Shown: one piece after another, positions 7,406 through 14,374 of the stretch
Layout of the letters: the number at the start of each line of letters is the position of its first letter
Numbering within the stretch: the first letter of the stretch is position 1
Source: Craterilacuibacter sp. RT1T
GTDB taxonomy: Bacteria; Pseudomonadota; Gammaproteobacteria; Burkholderiales; Chromobacteriaceae
NCBI RefSeq assembly: GCF_023502145.1
Contig: NZ_JAMFLI010000017.1
Coordinates: 1-32,162, forward strand
Direction of reading: 5' to 3'
DNA: 32,162 bases
The notes under the pieces: generated by a model
What the model was told of the DNA's origin: nothing
The model's input: only the letters and a program-made list of their open reading frames with translations
Databases searched by the model: none
Made by a program: the position numbers and the translations under genes

Positions 7406-8377
7406 TCAGCCGGTTTTGCCGAGCGACTGCTGCCGTGCCGCGCTGTCCATAAAGCTCCACGCCACCACCCGGCTTTGCTTTTGCCCCTGCCCCATGGCCA
7501 GCGTTTTCACTTCCAGCGCCCCCGCTTGTTTCAGTGCATAGCGGATATCGGCCAGATTGTCCGAGCGCGACACCAGCGTGGAAAACCACAGGCATTGCGT
7601 GGCAAAGCGCTGGCTCTCGTCCACCATGCGCGCAATAAACGCCGCCTCGCCGCCCTCGCACCACAACTCGTGACTGCGTCCGCCGAAATTCAGTACCGGC
7701 TTGCCGCCTTGCTTGCCCGACAGATTGGCCACTTTGCGCCGGCTGCCGGCGCTGGCCTCGGCGGCCGAAGCGTGAAACGGCGGGTTGCACAAGGACAAGG
7801 CGTAATGCTCGCCGGGGCGGATCACCCCCTCGAAAATAGCCTCGCTATCACGCTGCAAACGGCAGCTGATGGCCCCGGATAGCCCCGGATTGGCCGCAAT
7901 AATGGTTTCGGCACAGCGAATAGCCTGCGCATCGATATCGCTGCCGACAAAGCGCCAGCCGTATTCGGCATGACCGATGAGCGGATAGATGCAGTTGGCA
8001 CCGACACCGATATCCAGCACCCGCACCGCGCCACCGCATGGCACCACGCCATGGCTATCGGCAGCCAGCAGGTCGGCCAGCGTATGGATATAGTCGGCCC
8101 GCCCCGGTATCGGCGGGCACAAAAAGCCGTCGGGAATATCCCAGTGGGCAATGCCGTATTGCAGCGCCAGCAAAGCGCGGTTCAGCGCCTTGACTGCCTG
8201 CGGGTCGGCAAAATTCACCGTCGGCTCACCGGCCGGATTGTGGATAACAAAGGCCGCAAGCTCGGGGCTGACGCCCTGTAATGCGGCAAAGTCGTAACGC
8301 CCCTGATGGCGGTTGCGCGGATGCAGGCCGGGCTTGCTGCCCTGCGGCTTTTGATTGGGCTTTTTCAGTTTAAGCAT
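7406..8377 (-). CDS. rlmF: 23S rRNA (adenine(1618)-N6)-methyltransferase RlmF
   Basis: The 323-residue protein matches RlmF throughout. It has a basic N-terminal tail ([27 protein letters not shown]), then [16 protein letters not shown] and the [18 protein letters not shown] block. The SAM-binding motif [12 protein letters not shown] is at 121-132, and the N6-adenine catalytic motif NPPF at 198-201. The enzyme methylates A1618 of 23S rRNA in E. coli. The start lies 4 bases after the stop of the upstream peptidase gene, so the two are probably co-transcribed and perhaps coupled. Confidence 0.95.
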   Translation of the reverse strand: MLKLKKPNQKPQGSKPGLHPRNRHQGRYDFAALQGVSPELAAFVIHNPAGEPTVNFADPQAVKALNRALLALQYGIAHWDIPDGFLCPPIPGRADYIHTLADLLAADSHGVVPCGGAVRVLDIGVGANCIYPLIGHAEYGWRFVGSDIDAQAIRCAETIIAANPGLSGAISCRLQRDSEAIFEGVIRPGEHYALSLCNPPFHASAAEASAGSRRKVANLSGKQGGKPVLNFGGRSHELWCEGGEAAFIARMVDESQRFATQCLWFSTLVSRSDNLADIRYALKQAGALEVKTLAMGQGQKQSRVVAWSFMDSAARQQSLGKTG

Positions 8378-8381
8378 GGCT

Positions 8382-10448
8382 TCAGTCCATCAGCTGGCGG
8401 TAAAGATAAACCAGCACCCGCGCCAACTCTTCGGCAGTCTGCGCTTGTGCGGCATTGCCGGAGTGGCCGCCACCGGCGGTTTCCAGCAGCAAGGCGTCGT
8501 GTCCCAACTCGGCCAGACGCGCCACCATCTTGCGCGCATGCCCGGGGTGCACGCGGTCATCCTTGGCACTGGTGGTAAACAGCGCCAGCGGATAGTCGGC
8601 GTCGGCCTGCACATGATGGTAGGGCGAATAGGCCGCCAGTGCCGCGCGCTCGGCCGCATCGTCCGGATCGCCGTATTCGTCTATCCAGCTCGCGCCGGCC
8701 AACAGCTCGGTGTAGCGCAGCATATCGAGCAGCGGCACCTCGCACACCACCGCATTAAAGAGCTCGGGGCGGCGCACCATGCACGCGCCCACCAGCAGGC
8801 CGCCATTGCTGCCGCCCTCTATCCCCAGCCGGCGCGGGCAGGTCAGCCCGTGCGCGATCAGGTCTTCCGCCACCGCGATAAAGTCGCCGAAGCTCACCGC
8901 GCGGCGCGGCCCCTGCGCTGCCTGATGCCAGGCCGGGCCAAACTCGCCGCCGCCCCGAATGCAGGCCAGCACAAAAGCGCCGCCCTTTTCCAGCCAGTGC
9001 GGGCCGAAGTTTTCGATGTAATAAGGCAGCATCGACACTTCAAAACCGCCATAGCCGTACATCAGCGTCGGCGTATTGCCGTCCAGCACCGTGTCCTTGC
9101 CACGCACCACAAAGTACGGAATGGCGGTGCCGTCACCGGCACGCGCATGGCGCTGCTCGGCAATAAAGGCCGAGGCATCGAACGCCGCCGGCTGCGCACG
9201 CAACACTTCCTGCTCGCCGGTGGCCACATTCAGGCGATACAGCCCGGTCGGCATCAGAAAATCGCTGAAGCTGTAGCAAATAATGTCCGAGTCCCACGGC
9301 TGGTCGGCAAATTCGATCACCCCGCTATCGGCCACCGGCAGTGCGCGCTCGCACCAGAGCCCCGCCACCTTGTCGAAGGCCAGCAGACGGCTTTTCACAT
9401 TGTCGATCAGATTGACGACCAGACTCGCGCGCGTGGTCTCGACCGAGTCGATGGAACGCTTGGCCGCCGGCGCAACCAGCAACTGCACCCGGCCCAGCTG
9501 CGCGTCTTTTTCCCCTCTCCCCGAGGGAGAGGGGTCAGGGGTGAGGGCGGAAAGCGCCACCGCCAGCAAGCTGCCGGCAGCATAGCGCTCACCCTGCCAC
9601 GCCCAGTCATCGGCCAGTTTCACCAAGAGGTCACCCTGCAGATAACCTTCGATCTCGGCCTTGGCCGGCAACGGCAGCGCATGGGTCGCCAGCGTGGCAT
9701 CAATCAGATGGTAGGTCTTGCTATAGAAGGAGTCGGACGCTTCTATCATGTCCAGCGTGGCGCCATCGGCATCGAGGTAACGCCAGGCGGCCACCATCAT
9801 TGCACTCTTGGGGGCGGCAAACAGCTGTGTCCACGCATGCTGGCCATCGGCGGCACGCTCGACCAGCCACACCTCGCACGGATAGCCGGCACGGGTCAGC
9901 GGTGCGCCCTTCCAGCCCGGACAGACAAACACGCTATCCACATCGCGCCAGGCGATATGGCTCTTGCCCTCGGAGAAGTCGAAGCCATGCGCCACCCAGT
10001 CTTGCGCCTCGAGATCGTACTCGCGGCACACCGTCGCATCCTGCCCGCCGCGGGTGAGGAATACCTGCACCCGCGCCGGCACCAGCGTGCAATGGGACAC
10101 ACCATCCAGAAACCAGTCTTCCTCATCAGCGGCGGCCAGCGCATCGATATCGAGCACAATCTGCCAGTCCTGCGCGCCGGCACGGTAGGCCTCCAGCGCG
10201 GTACGGCGGTAGACGCCGCGCGGATGCGCGTCATCCTGATGGAAGTTGTACAGCCAGGCGCCGTGCTCGGAGAAAAACGGAATCTGGCGCGTGTCCTGCA
10301 AATGGGCGAGGATCTCGGCCTGCAAGGGCGCAAAACGCGCATCGCTATCGAGCAGGCTATGGGTCTTGCTGTTCTGCGCATCGACCCAGGCTTGCGCCTC
10401 GGGGCTGTCCAGGCTTTCCAGCCATTGGTGGGGATCGGTATGGGGCAT
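8382..10448 (-). CDS. Prolyl oligopeptidase family serine peptidase (S9A)
   Basis: About 688 residues: an N-terminal seven-bladed propeller region followed by an alpha/beta-hydrolase domain. In this numbering the catalytic serine is at about 547 in GGSNGGLL, the aspartate at about 630 in KDDRVHP, and the histidine at about 662 in GGGHSG. The start at 10448 gives the usual family opening ([11 protein letters not shown]); an in-frame ATG at 10487 would add 13 residues, and neither has a convincing ribosome-binding site. There is no signal peptide, so it is probably cytoplasmic and cleaves proline-containing peptides. The propeller carries an in-frame palindromic-repeat insertion encoding [12 protein letters not shown] (near 9510-9550). 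This appears to lie in a surface loop without breaking the frame. Confidence 0.93.
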   Translation of the reverse strand: MPHTDPHQWLESLDSPEAQAWVDAQNSKTHSLLDSDARFAPLQAEILAHLQDTRQIPFFSEHGAWLYNFHQDDAHPRGVYRRTALEAYRAGAQDWQIVLDIDALAAADEEDWFLDGVSHCTLVPARVQVFLTRGGQDATVCREYDLEAQDWVAHGFDFSEGKSHIAWRDVDSVFVCPGWKGAPLTRAGYPCEVWLVERAADGQHAWTQLFAAPKSAMMVAAWRYLDADGATLDMIEASDSFYSKTYHLIDATLATHALPLPAKAEIEGYLQGDLLVKLADDWAWQGERYAAGSLLAVALSALTPDPSPSGRGEKDAQLGRVQLLVAPAAKRSIDSVETTRASLVVNLIDNVKSRLLAFDKVAGLWCERALPVADSGVIEFADQPWDSDIICYSFSDFLMPTGLYRLNVATGEQEVLRAQPAAFDASAFIAEQRHARAGDGTAIPYFVVRGKDTVLDGNTPTLMYGYGGFEVSMLPYYIENFGPHWLEKGGAFVLACIRGGGEFGPAWHQAAQGPRRAVSFGDFIAVAEDLIAHGLTCPRRLGIEGGSNGGLLVGACMVRRPELFNAVVCEVPLLDMLRYTELLAGASWIDEYGDPDDAAERAALAAYSPYHHVQADADYPLALFTTSAKDDRVHPGHARKMVARLAELGHDALLLETAGGGHSGNAAQAQTAEELARVLVYLYRQLMD
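9512..9534. repeat. Palindromic repeat inserted in frame in the peptidase gene
   Basis: CCCCTCTCCC (9512-9521) and GGGAGAGGGG (9525-9534) form a perfect 10-bp stem around CGA. A TCAGGGGTGAGGG tail follows. Read with the gene it encodes [11 protein letters not shown], a peptide known from dispersed repeat insertions of this kind in many proteobacterial proteins. The insertion keeps the reading frame and falls between beta-propeller strands. Confidence 0.8.
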
Positions 10449-10544
10449 GGCGTCGTCGCTACAAATGAATGGGGGCGATGATGCCATGTAATCCCGTATC
10501 AGACAGCTACTTCAGGGCTCCCCCTGGCGACCCGCACTCTTCAA

Positions 10545-10988
10545 TTACTCGACGAGTGTCTTTTTTAATCGCGCAAGCAAGGAAACTCCGACCACAACAG
10601 CCAAAACAACACCACCATAAAAAATTGAAATCTCATCAACACTCAACGCTTTCAATTCTGAAAAACCTTTAACACTACTTGAATTTTCATTCACAACCTT
10701 TTCCAACATGAGTAACTGCCCCTGCCCAACCCGCAGCGCAGAATAATTACCCACACAAAAAATCAAGTACCCAAGCAAAAAGGCAATCAACTTCAACCTT
10801 GACTGCAGCAATTTATCGTTAACAATAACCCAACCAACCACTGCCATTGTCACCGCCTGAAAGTATTTCCACAAGCCATCCACCTGTGCATAATGCGCCT
10901 GATAAACACCCATAAAATCATTGAATTCGCACATACCACCCCGCACAATAAATAAAAAAACCCACAAGGCAAGGCCAACAAATGGCAT
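10545..10988 (-). CDS. Small AT-rich membrane protein of unknown function
   Basis: Up to 147 residues, with hydrophobic segments at about 1-16, 42-56, 66-80 and 120-138, and a basic C-terminus (LARLKKTLVE). I recognise no family. Base composition is clearly more AT-rich than the flanking peptidase gene, suggesting acquisition. The start is uncertain. The ATG at 10988 directly follows an in-frame stop and lacks a good ribosome-binding site, whereas an internal ATG at 10934 has a GGGGTGGT stretch before it. It lies downstream of the DUF2235 lipase on the same strand, 250 bases away with no gene between. An immunity-like role for that lipase is possible but is only inference from position and membrane topology. 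Confidence 0.6.
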   Translation of the reverse strand: MPFVGLALWVFLFIVRGGMCEFNDFMGVYQAHYAQVDGLWKYFQAVTMAVVGWVIVNDKLLQSRLKLIAFLLGYLIFCVGNYSALRVGQGQLLMLEKVVNENSSSVKGFSELKALSVDEISIFYGGVVLAVVVGVSLLARLKKTLVE

Positions 10989-11238
10989 CTAGAAAATTTT
11001 TTGGCGAACCCATAACGATAATCCATTTATTTTCTGACACCTAAGGAAGCGCTGATTTCTTCGCCCAGCCCAAACACAGCAACGATAAAATCAAGTGTTT
11101 GCATGCCAACAACTAGCAAAAAATCTATTAATCAGCACATCCCTGACCCTTCAAAATAGTGTATTAGCACCCCAAAGAGAATCAGATGTGCGCACCAGCT
11201 ACGACTCGATTAAGGATGGCACGCACATCGTGTCTATA

Positions 11239-12792
11239 TCATGCAATCCGCTCAACAGCCAGCCATACCGAACCACGGTTATTTTCGTAAAAATGCCACG
11301 CATCATTGGCAAAGCAATACAAATAGCCGGAAGCCTTTGGGCTGACCTCGACCGGGCCGTTCCCCACTAGGAAATACTCCATATCGGAAGGCGTTCCGTC
11401 CGCATTCGGGTTCTTCGCGTTGGCAATCGCACCGACCAAGGCAAACCACGGCATGTGTCTCATCCTGCGCGACGCATAGAAATCAGCCTTTTTGTTTTTA
11501 AAAACTTTTGCGTACCAGCCTTCTAAACCATCAAGGAAAGAACCGGCTAACTGCACGATTTCCCCCGGATGAAAAACCCCGTCATTCATGCCCCCCGGGC
11601 CGCATGAAATCGTCCGGTCCACCCACTCCCCGCTTGCCGTCAGCCGATAGGTCGCACCCTTTTTCAGGTACACGCCGGTATCCCCCCATCGATGCTTAGC
11701 GTAGATTTCAATATTTTCCGGTTTATCTCCGACACTGAGCAGTCTTGTCCCCCGATAGGGCGCCTGAGAGATAGGCGGCGTGCGATGCCGATCCAGCACG
11801 GACGCATGGAGTCGCCCATCATTGACGCTCTCCTGAACAACGGCCGGCGTGCTCCTTGGTTGACTCCTGAACATTTCAAAAACACCCGAATAAGAATCAT
11901 GCATATACCCGTTCGGGTTTGGTGCAATCTGCTTCAGCATGGAAACTTCAAAATGTGCGCCAAGGCTACTTGCCTCCTCAATCATCCACTGCAGCGCAAC
12001 ATCGGAAAGCCCGGTTTCTAGGTATCCCCCACCGACATCGGCATGCACTCCTGAAAACCATTTTTGCTTGACTGTTCGGCCATCACCAAAATCTTTCTCC
12101 GAGAATGGATTATTGTTCTCATCCACCCACAAGGTCGGTGCAAAGCTCGATCTCACCTCATTCATCGCCACGGCATGCCGGGCATGCCGCACATGTTTTC
12201 CCAATGCTACGTCGTGAAATCTATACTCACTTGGCCGGTCAAGCATATTGGCCAATTCAGCGTCGTCCGGAACGCCCAAAGCCCCCACCGTATCCCAAGC
12301 CCCTACGAAGTAAACCCCGACATCGCTACCGTCCTGGTCTTGCAGACGATCCACTTCCATACCCCACTGCTGGTTGCGCAACCGATACCGGTTCTGATAC
12401 GCATCCTTCACTATTCTCCATTGTTCCTCATCGCCCTTATCATAGAGCCTCAACAAGCCGGAGCATTGCCCGATCATCCCTGCAAGGCTACGTGCCGAAT
12501 ACGCCCCGCGGCTGAAACCGATAATGAAAATCCTGTCAGATGGAAGGTAATTTCTGCACAGCCAGTGATAGCCGTTGACGATATGATCGTCAATACTGGA
12601 GCCAAATGCACCGTCAACCAATTTTTTTATCCTACCTCCCTCTGTACCGACACCGGGGTGATAGAACTTCATGGTCTCTGTTGCCGCTAATGCGTTGAAG
12701 AATTTTCGCACATTGGTCGGGCACACTATTTCACCAACCTTTTGATCTGGCGTATTCCATGTCCCGTCAAAACAAACATAAAGATTGCGCAT
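11239..12792 (-). CDS. DUF2235 (Tle1-type) lipase with C-terminal LecA/PA-IL-like domain
   Basis: Starting at 12792 (GGAG site 9 bases before) the product has 517 residues and opens MRNLYVCFDGTWNTP, the DUF2235 signature. The alpha/beta-hydrolase nucleophile is in GFSRGAYS (serine about 94), with an aspartate at about 167 (WDTVGALG) and a histidine at about 250 (SGVHADVGGGY). DUF2235 includes the type VI secretion phospholipases Tle1. The last 120-150 residues look like a beta-sandwich: YLKKGATYRLTASGEW, then SGYLYCFANDAWHFYENN, then RGSVWLAVERI. These recall the galactose-binding lectin LecA (PA-IL). There is no signal peptide. Moderately lower GC than the housekeeping neighbours. Membrane-lipid hydrolysis in a target cell is inferred. 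Confidence 0.85.
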   Translation of the reverse strand: MRNLYVCFDGTWNTPDQKVGEIVCPTNVRKFFNALAATETMKFYHPGVGTEGGRIKKLVDGAFGSSIDDHIVNGYHWLCRNYLPSDRIFIIGFSRGAYSARSLAGMIGQCSGLLRLYDKGDEEQWRIVKDAYQNRYRLRNQQWGMEVDRLQDQDGSDVGVYFVGAWDTVGALGVPDDAELANMLDRPSEYRFHDVALGKHVRHARHAVAMNEVRSSFAPTLWVDENNNPFSEKDFGDGRTVKQKWFSGVHADVGGGYLETGLSDVALQWMIEEASSLGAHFEVSMLKQIAPNPNGYMHDSYSGVFEMFRSQPRSTPAVVQESVNDGRLHASVLDRHRTPPISQAPYRGTRLLSVGDKPENIEIYAKHRWGDTGVYLKKGATYRLTASGEWVDRTISCGPGGMNDGVFHPGEIVQLAGSFLDGLEGWYAKVFKNKKADFYASRRMRHMPWFALVGAIANAKNPNADGTPSDMEYFLVGNGPVEVSPKASGYLYCFANDAWHFYENNRGSVWLAVERIA

Positions 12793-12891
12793 ATTGATAA
12801 CTCCAAACTGAATAATTGAACTCAAACAAATCAAAGCATCTGACGTATTTATTCACACCACAAAAATAGGATCGTAGATTCAATTAAACGT

Positions 12892-13518
12892 TCAGCTTCT
12901 ACCAAGCTCCCGGCCACGAGTCCGCCGCCACCAACCGACCACGCCGAGGCCGGACAGCATCAACAGCGCGCTGGCGGGCTCGGGTACCGGCGAGACCGGA
13001 CGTACCAGCCAGTTGCCGGCCAGCGGCGAGGTGCCGCGGATTTGGCTGCCTTCGAAGACGAAAGGCGCCCCGCCAGAGGTGCTGTTCCAAGAGTAACCAT
13101 GCACGGCATCCGCCGAGTTTGCCCAAAGATCCTTGCCATAGCTGCCGTCGAAGGATTCTCGCCGCATGGGATCAAACCACTCGTAGAAGCTGTTAAGCAC
13201 AGGTCCATTTTCTTTCTTGTAAACGTATTCAGGGAACAATACCAACTCACCAAAATTACTCTGAATCAGCTGCTGTACCTCCCGAGATGAGGCGTAGCGC
13301 AGACCGTAAGTTGACATCACTGACTTGACCACTGCCCCCTCGTACCCACCTCCGAGGGTCGCTACTGGCTGCAGCCACTCCAGCCCGCTGGCGTTATCGA
13401 ACACCAGCAACTGGTCGCCTGCCTGCAGATCGCGCTTGAGTAACTCTGCGTGCGCCACACCGCTGAAGCCAAGAGTAAGGGCCAGCACGGCCACGCCGGC
13501 CAAGGATCTTTTTGCCAT
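12892..13518 (-). CDS. PEP-CTERM sorting-domain protein
   Basis: The 208-residue exported protein has a signal peptide (MAKRSLAGVAVLALTLGFSGVAHA, cut near residue 24). The body has the pattern LLVFDNASGLEWLQPVATLGG ... GLRYASSREVQQL, common in PEP-CTERM proteins with a DUF1566-like fold. The C-terminal sorting signal is complete: VPEPASALLMLSGLGVVGW followed by WRRTRGR, that is the PEP motif, a transmembrane stretch and an arginine-rich tail. The start at 13518 has a strong GGAGGAG site. Such proteins are processed by exosortase and linked to exopolysaccharide; no exosortase gene is in this window. It sits inside the hydrolase cluster on the same strand, but nothing ties it functionally to its neighbours. 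Confidence 0.88.
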   Translation of the reverse strand: MAKRSLAGVAVLALTLGFSGVAHAELLKRDLQAGDQLLVFDNASGLEWLQPVATLGGGYEGAVVKSVMSTYGLRYASSREVQQLIQSNFGELVLFPEYVYKKENGPVLNSFYEWFDPMRRESFDGSYGKDLWANSADAVHGYSWNSTSGGAPFVFEGSQIRGTSPLAGNWLVRPVSPVPEPASALLMLSGLGVVGWWRRTRGRELGRS

Positions 13519-13590
13519 AGGTTTCTCCTCCCCCTTGTCCATACACGCCCCGCCGCGCTGCCGGCGGCTTCGGGCTCTAATCTGCCTGAC

Positions 13591-14373
13591 TCACGCGTAG
13601 TCGATGAAGCCCTTGTTGATGGTGTCGACCTTGCGGCGCAGCCGGTACACACCGCCACCTTCGCGGGTCCCCGAGCCGTCGGTGTTGCCCTCGATGGTGT
13701 GGATAAACTCGCCGGCCACCCGCTCGACCACGCCGGTATGCCCGCGCCCTTCGCCGTGGTCGATGATGAACAGCATGCCCGGCTTCACCAGCGCCGGGTT
13801 GGCCACCGCGTCACTCGTATGTACGCGCACGGCGCCTTGCAGCTTGGCACCGTTCCAGTGGGTCAGACAATGCGCAGTCTTGAGCATGGGGTTGGCCACG
13901 CCCAGCGCCTTGGCCGCCTCGCCAAAGCACCAGTAGGTGAACGCGCAGCACCACGGGTTACCGGGCACGGTACCGGTCGAATGCAAATAGGCGACGACCT
14001 CCGCGCCTTTGTTCGAATTTTTCGGCTTCTCGCGCACCCCGAGCTGACTGGCGGCGACTTCGACCACCTTCTGCAACAGCGGGGTCTTGGCCTTCGCCTC
14101 CACCGGCACACTCGCCTCGCCGAACAGCGCCGCCCAGGTCAGCGCGCCGATTTCACCATCCTCGAGTAGAGGCCGCCCAAACACATCGGCGTTCCGGCAC
14201 TGAAACAACTTGACCGCCTGCTCGGTCGTCGCGCCGAAGTTAGGGTTAGCCTCGTCAAGTGGGCCGCTCTCCTCCTGCGCCAGATGTAACGCCATGTTCA
14301 ACTGCGCCTTGACCGCCTTGACCACCTTCGGGTCCGCCTCGCCCAGCCGGACCACCCTGCCCGGATATTTCAT
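13591..14373 (-). CDS. Peptidoglycan-binding and CHAP-domain cell-wall hydrolase
   Basis: The 260-residue protein has two parts. Residues about 10-85 resemble a PG_binding_1 domain, ending in GEIGALTWAALFG. Residues about 100-245 form a CHAP/NlpC-P60-type cysteine hydrolase. The likely catalytic cysteine is at 142 in PWCCAFTYW, the histidine at 212 in GRGHTGVVERV, and a third polar residue at 230 in IEGNTDGSG. Such enzymes cut peptidoglycan amide bonds. No Sec signal is present, so the protein must be delivered to the wall by another route or act after lysis. Its ATG lies one base after the TGA of the patatin-like gene, with AAGGAG inside that gene's end, so the two are translationally coupled. 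Confidence 0.85.
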   Translation of the reverse strand: MKYPGRVVRLGEADPKVVKAVKAQLNMALHLAQEESGPLDEANPNFGATTEQAVKLFQCRNADVFGRPLLEDGEIGALTWAALFGEASVPVEAKAKTPLLQKVVEVAASQLGVREKPKNSNKGAEVVAYLHSTGTVPGNPWCCAFTYWCFGEAAKALGVANPMLKTAHCLTHWNGAKLQGAVRVHTSDAVANPALVKPGMLFIIDHGEGRGHTGVVERVAGEFIHTIEGNTDGSGTREGGGVYRLRRKVDTINKGFIDYA

Positions 14374-14374
14374 C

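Noticed and set aside
8355-10481. 708-codon open frame on the plus strand opposite the peptidase gene
   Set aside because: It is an antisense shadow created by the GC-rich codon use of the prolyl oligopeptidase gene; it has no recognisable domain and the minus-strand gene has an intact triad.
11041-11075. Possible insertion-sequence end (TAAGGAAGCGCTGATTT)
   Set aside because: It resembles some IS termini, but no inverted partner or transposase was found nearby.
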